Shown piece by piece: positions 19,210 through 22,312 of a stretch of 22,312 bases of DNA (positions are counted from its first letter, which is position 1; each line of letters starts with the position of its first letter). Location of the stretch: positions 1 through 22,312 of the forward strand of contig JBNGIS010020706.1 of NCBI GenBank assembly GCA_049999725.1, written 5' to 3'. The notes under the pieces are model-generated. The model was not told the origin of the DNA and searched no databases. It saw only the letters and a program-made list of their open reading frames with translations. The translations under genes and the position numbers were made by a program. The stretch comes from Haplomitrium mnioides. Taxonomy: Eukaryota > Marchantiophyta > Haplomitriopsida > Calobryales.

Positions 19210-19765
19210 CAAATGCCATGGTCGATTGCACATCAGACTTTCAAAAGAGCATCCTCAACGATGCCAAATTGCTATGACGAATGAATAATAACAAAAGACC
19301 AAAAGTTCAAAGTTGTAATTGCCGCAAAAGATGATACCATGTCAAAAATGTCATCTTTTGAAAAGGGTTCAGAGTCATCATGCTTACATTCCTGAAGGTT
19401 GTAGCCATAAGGAATGTCAACAATAGCCAAAGTGAAACACCTAGCTTTCACAAGGCTCTTCAATTGTCGAGCGTTGACCTCCTCGTCGATTTGATAAAAT
19501 GCCATGTTAAGACCATCAAATTAGGACATTAAATCTTCTTCCTCACCTCTTATAACTCCTTCAGTTGTGAGAGATGCAGCACCACTTTGCTGCCATGCTT
19601 TCCACTCTCTAGCCTTTTGGTAGTGGAGTAGAAAAGTAGAAGGATAGGAAACTAAAGTGGGAGGCTAGTCTTGATCTTCAGAGGCTTCTTCGACCCCTGA
19701 TTTTTTTTGACCTTTCACAACTACTGTCAATTTTTTAGCCAGCTGTTGTTTAAAAGTTTTGTCCC
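19210..19765 (-). pseudogene. Exon with methyltransferase catalytic motif IV
   Basis: The minus-strand frame begins GDKTFKQQLAKKL and KGQKKSGVEEASEDQD, then after a TAG (19667-19665) continues with HYQKAREWKAWQQSG. After a TAA (19523-19521) it gives NARQLKSLVKARCFTLAIVD and the catalytic block DIPYGYNLQE (19418-19389). FSKDDIFDMVSSFAAIT and FWSFVIIHSS follow, and then, after a TAG (19274-19272), QFGIVEDALLKV. The xDPPYGxN motif flips the target base into the active site in amino-methyltransferases; here the first Pro is Ile. The exon ends HGI + 2 bases before GTAAGT at 19209. Its 5' boundary is less certain: an AG at 19767-19766, or one near 19795 that fits phase 0 better. Confidence 0.83.
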
Positions 19766-20307
19766 CTTGCACAAAAACAAAACAAAAAACCTTATGGAGA
19801 GATAAAAAACATTTTAAGATAGAGAATGACATTGACTTCCAAGCGTGTATGGACATCGAAGTCCATGTGCGTATGGACTACGTAGTCCAAACATGCAAGA
19901 ACAGCAAAGTCCATACGCACATGAACATCAAAGTTCATGCGTGTATAGACTTCACTATTTGTGGGCGTAAGGACAACGAAGTCCATGCACGCATGGGCTT
20001 TGCTATCCCTGCTTGCTTGGAATGCAAAGTCCATGCACATATTGACTTCAATATCCTTGCTTACAAGGACATCGAAAGCCAAGCGTGCATGGACTTTGCA
20101 GTCCATGCTCGCTTGAACTGCGAAGTCCATGCGTGCGAGGACTTCGCAGTCCAAGCGCGCTTGGACTTCGAAGTCCAGGCGGGCATTGACTTTGAAGTCC
20201 ATATGCACATGGACCCAAAACTTCTTTTTTTTAAAACAAAGGATAATTTACAAAAAAATTCAATACAACTACAAAGAAACGAATGTAGTGTGAAAGGAAG
20301 AACTTAC
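19766..20307 (-). other. Intron, about 542 bp, filled by palindromic repeat array
   Basis: The donor GTAAGTTCTTCC starts at 20307, directly after a coding exon end (SFEKLL). The acceptor is TGTGCAAG at 19766 or an AG near 19795. Most of the intron is the 24-bp array at 19836-20219. The assignment as intron rests on the donor consensus, the T-rich flanks and the return of methyltransferase-like coding sequence after it. Confidence 0.65.
19836..20219. repeat. 24-bp palindromic tandem array, 16 units in exact register
   Basis: Sixteen 24-bp units start at 19836 and every 24 bp to 20196, without any indel although the units differ at many bases. The consensus is AGTCCATGCGCGCATGGACT followed by TCGA or TCGC. 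The 20-mer is a perfect palindrome and the 4-base linker is itself near-palindromic, so each unit holds two centres of dyad symmetry. Because the unit is eight codons long and lacks stops, open frames of 189 (plus) and 138 (minus) codons run through it; I regard these as by-products. Confidence 0.93.
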
Positions 20308-21778
20308 CAAAAGCTTCTCGAAGCTTGAATAAAACGAGGCCATCTTGGACTCTTTAGTATGAAGAGGGTACTCCTCTCTTGCCTCCTCCCACATGCTCTA
20401 GTACATCTCAGAACAAAAACTTTTGACCATTACCGCCAAAACTTTGTGTCTCTTCACCTCCCGAGACATCTCGTCCATTGAAAGCTCTCTAGCTTCCACA
20501 CGCTTCAAAATTGAAATCTTCACCTCATTAGGAAGACCCTGAAGGGACCTCCAAAGCGTCTACTTCATGTCTTCCATTCTCAACGACCCCTTGGCTTTAG
20601 GCTTCTGGCTCTTCACTGTATTTTTCTCCCACATTGAAAATATGCTTTGTTGTAAATCCAAGAGCTCGCCACTTTGGAACGCTAGTTGGAACTAGTTGTC
20701 TTGAGAGGTGATTGTCTTCTCAATAGTCGACTTGGGTTTGATTTCAAAGGTCTCTAGAACTAGCTCTCTTTTTAATTTTTGGGATGAAACCATCCCACTC
20801 TCCACAAATCTCTGATGCTAATACTCGACCTTTTGAATAGAGGTCATTTCTAGCATGTATCTCTGGTCGTAATTGTCATCGATAGCAAAAATGTGGGCCT
20901 CTGTTGGTGTGAGGCCCACGTAGACATAACGATTGCACAACAACATAGTAGGGTTCTTTGCTCTATATTTCGTGATTAGTAGCTGCCTTGCTGCAACAAT
21001 GTGATTGCCTCTCGAAATCTCGTAACGATACTTGTTAGGGTTCTTGATGTCGAACTCTGACTTGTCCTTCAACCCACACTTCAGGTCAACCACCACTATA
21101 AAAAAACTGTAGGTATAATTGTTGGCGAGCATTCTTTGTGCCAGAAGCTCAACAAAAATCCTCATTCAATCTTCAAATCTGGAATAGACCCCAATTGTCC
21201 ATTCCAAGCTTGGGCAGATTCAAAATTTCCAGCCTTATTGTTACTGTTTCTTCACGGACTTTGCAACACTGGATTGTAGGCTCCATAATCTTATTCTTGT
21301 CTTTCTCAGACAATGTTTGAGGATCCACTTGTTCCCTTTCTTGAAAAGTACGCAACCCCTTGTGGGATTGCCTTTTTGCTCTAGATGTAGGAGCCTGAAC
21401 TAGCTCCGCCTCTGAGTCTTGCCCCGAGTTGCTTGGTGATGAAGACGAGGGGGCAGAAGAAGTAGACTTTTCTATAGATTTTGAGGGGGTTGGCTCCTCC
21501 TCAATGACGAGTTCTAGTGCAAGCTTTTTCTTTTTTACAACTGGTTTCTTCTTCTTCGAAGCCTCAACTAGCTTATGCTCCTTTCTTTTCTTTTGTGAAG
21601 AAGTGCTTGCCGGGTGAACTGAGAATGTTGCCACGCTCGGATGCAGCACCAATGCTTGAATATTGACGCCCTACTTGGGCTTCAGAATCTTGATTTGAAT
21701 GGCGAGTTTGATGAAATCCCTCTCAAAGCGCTTCACATCTTTATAGATGTCCATGAAATCGGCTAGAAATTGAGTGAA
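20308..21778 (-). pseudogene. Large exon: Lys-rich region, ParB-like domain and helical linker
   Basis: After the acceptor TTTTCAG the frame gives FADFMDIYKDVKRF-type helix sequence (21778-21671). A TAG follows, then a basic Ser/Lys-rich segment (SQKKRKEHK, KKKKPVVKKKK near 21530-21600) that resembles a nuclear localisation signal, and a stretch ending LPKLGMDNWGLFQI. A TGA at 21175-21173 and a frameshift follow. The next 115 codons (21165-20818) contain VVVDLKCGLKDKSEFD, KYRYEISRGNHIVAARQLL and YVYVGLTPTEAHIFAIDDNY, the pattern of ParB-like N-terminal domains (the G-x-H/R-R-x-x-A block followed by a strand and LTxxEA). Frame 1 then continues, with TAGs at 20692, 20560 and 20398, through LWRSLQGLPNEVKISILKRV to SFEKLL and the donor at 20307. 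Confidence 0.78.
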
Positions 21779-22290
21779 CTGAAAATAAAGACAAAAAACA
21801 ATTAGGCATAAGTAAAAGTGTAAGACTCGACATTCACATCGCGCACGGGCTTTAATAGCATACCGAACGTGTAGTGAAAAATGGAGTCCATGTGCGCATG
21901 GATGATGGGAGTCCATGCTCACATGGACAAAGGGAGTCCAAGCGAGCATGGAGACCTAGGGTCCATACGTGCATGGACTCTCAAGTTTAGGTGCGGATGA
22001 ACTTTGATCTCCAAGCATGCCTAGACGTGGGATTCCATGCGCACATGGACCTCGGGTCGCCATAATCGTCTAGACTCTCTTTATCTTTGCGTGCATGGAC
22101 TTGGGAGTCCCTGCACGCATGGACCCCAGGTCTCTATGCTCGCATGCACACATGGAGATCAAAGTCCATGTGTGCATTGACCTGGGAGTCCATGCGCGCA
22201 TAGACACCGAGTCTCCATGCTCGCATGGACTCTATGCGTATTACAACTTAGTAAAAAGAGAAACAAAGGAAAAAGGATTTCAAAATTCAC
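21779..22290 (-). other. Intron, 512 bp, with palindromic repeats
   Basis: On the minus strand it starts GTGAATTTTG and ends TTTATTTTCAG. It contains the 24-25-bp palindromic array at 21886-22240. The upstream exon is only 22 bp inside the window (22312-22291). Confidence 0.65.
21886..22240. repeat. 24-25-bp palindromic tandem array, about 14 units
   Basis: Units start with GTCCA or a variant at 21886, 21911, 21936 and 21961 (25-bp spacing), then about 24 bp apart. Most carry GTCCATGYGCGCATGGAC, the same palindrome as the 19836-20219 array, joined by more variable 5-7 bp linkers such as AAAGGGA or CTGGGA. Unlike the other array, the spacing slips by one base in places. Confidence 0.9.
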
Positions 22291-22312
22291 CTTGCCATCT
22301 TTCTTTGAGGAT

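Larger units (their letters stand above)
18488..22312 (-). pseudogene. ParB-like / N6-N4 DNA methyltransferase gene, multi-exon, decayed, 5' end outside window
   Basis: On the minus strand the exons are 22312-22291 (partial), 21778-20308, about 19765-19210 and 18989-18488. They encode in order a Lys/Ser-rich region, a ParB-like domain, a helical linker and a beta-class amino-methyltransferase fold. Motif IV reads DIPYGYN at 19418-19398 and motif I reads LDLCSRSGTG (D at 18811). Motif IV preceding motif I is the order of beta-class enzymes such as CcrM and HinfI-type methylases (N6_N4_Mtase family), which methylate adenine N6 or cytosine N4 in DNA. Donors are GTGAAT, GTAAGT and GTAAGT. Eleven in-frame stops (eight TAG) and one frameshift break the coding sequence, while motif spacing is preserved. 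Key residues are altered: DPPY reads DIPY and GxG reads RSG. A ParB-like domain beside a methylase is familiar from phage and bacterial mobile elements. I infer an ancient transfer or a mobile-element cargo gene. Confidence 0.8.

Noticed and set aside
19007-19233. Small hydrophobic minus-strand proteins
   Set aside because: They fall mostly within the T-rich intron 19209-18990. Phe-rich readings are typical of intron sequence.
19759-20328. 189-codon plus-strand and 138-codon minus-strand repeat proteins
   Set aside because: Both are translations of the palindromic 24-bp array. Dyad symmetry makes both strands read alike, and the region lies between a good donor and an acceptor of the methyltransferase-like gene.
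17960-22240. CRISPR-like array
   Set aside because: Units are contiguous, palindromic and diverged, with no unique spacers and no cas genes, in a spliced eukaryotic locus.

Overview
This is nuclear DNA from a land plant, probably one with a large repeat-rich genome. The evidence is plant-type Ty1/copia and Ty3/gypsy elements nested in one another, U-rich GT-AG introns with GTAAGT donors, long minisatellites, and no dense bacterial-style gene packing. I cannot name the species. Nothing in the window is an intact gene; every coding region recognised carries stops or frameshifts.

Layout. Positions 1-1062 are minisatellite (53/73-bp units with a 10-N gap, then a short AAGCTT-type repeat). Positions 1445-14606 hold a decayed Ty3/gypsy element on the minus strand (gag at the right, integrase at the left). 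A complete but decayed Ty1/copia element, 3539-11221, sits inside its reverse transcriptase gene. The copia element has very short LTRs (136 and 122 bp), 5-bp target duplications CTTCT, a polypurine tract, and gag, protease, integrase, reverse transcriptase and RNase H remnants. Its reverse transcriptase contains an in-frame array of 14 GPLV-type peptide repeats. Positions 14607-17950 are mostly unassigned, with one LTR-like block at 15412-15738.

The right end, 18488-22312, is the most unusual part. It is a multi-exon minus-strand pseudogene whose exons encode a lysine-rich (nuclear-signal-like) region, a ParB-like domain, and then a beta-class N6/N4 DNA methyltransferase, with the DPPY-type motif IV before the FxGxG-type motif I. 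Plausible splice sites, matching phase across the last intron and a poly(A) signal just after the final stop support the gene model. Two of its introns are filled with arrays of 24-25-bp palindromic units (core CCATGC-RY-GCATGG), and a related 37-bp array (core CTATGC-RY-GCATAG) lies just past the poly(A) signal.

How the parts relate: the copia element is younger than the gypsy element it interrupts. The methyltransferase-like gene appears independent of both, although it could itself belong to a mobile element whose ends are not visible here. The two best leads are the ParB/DNA-methyltransferase gene with its palindromic arrays, and the coding repeat expansion inside the copia reverse transcriptase.
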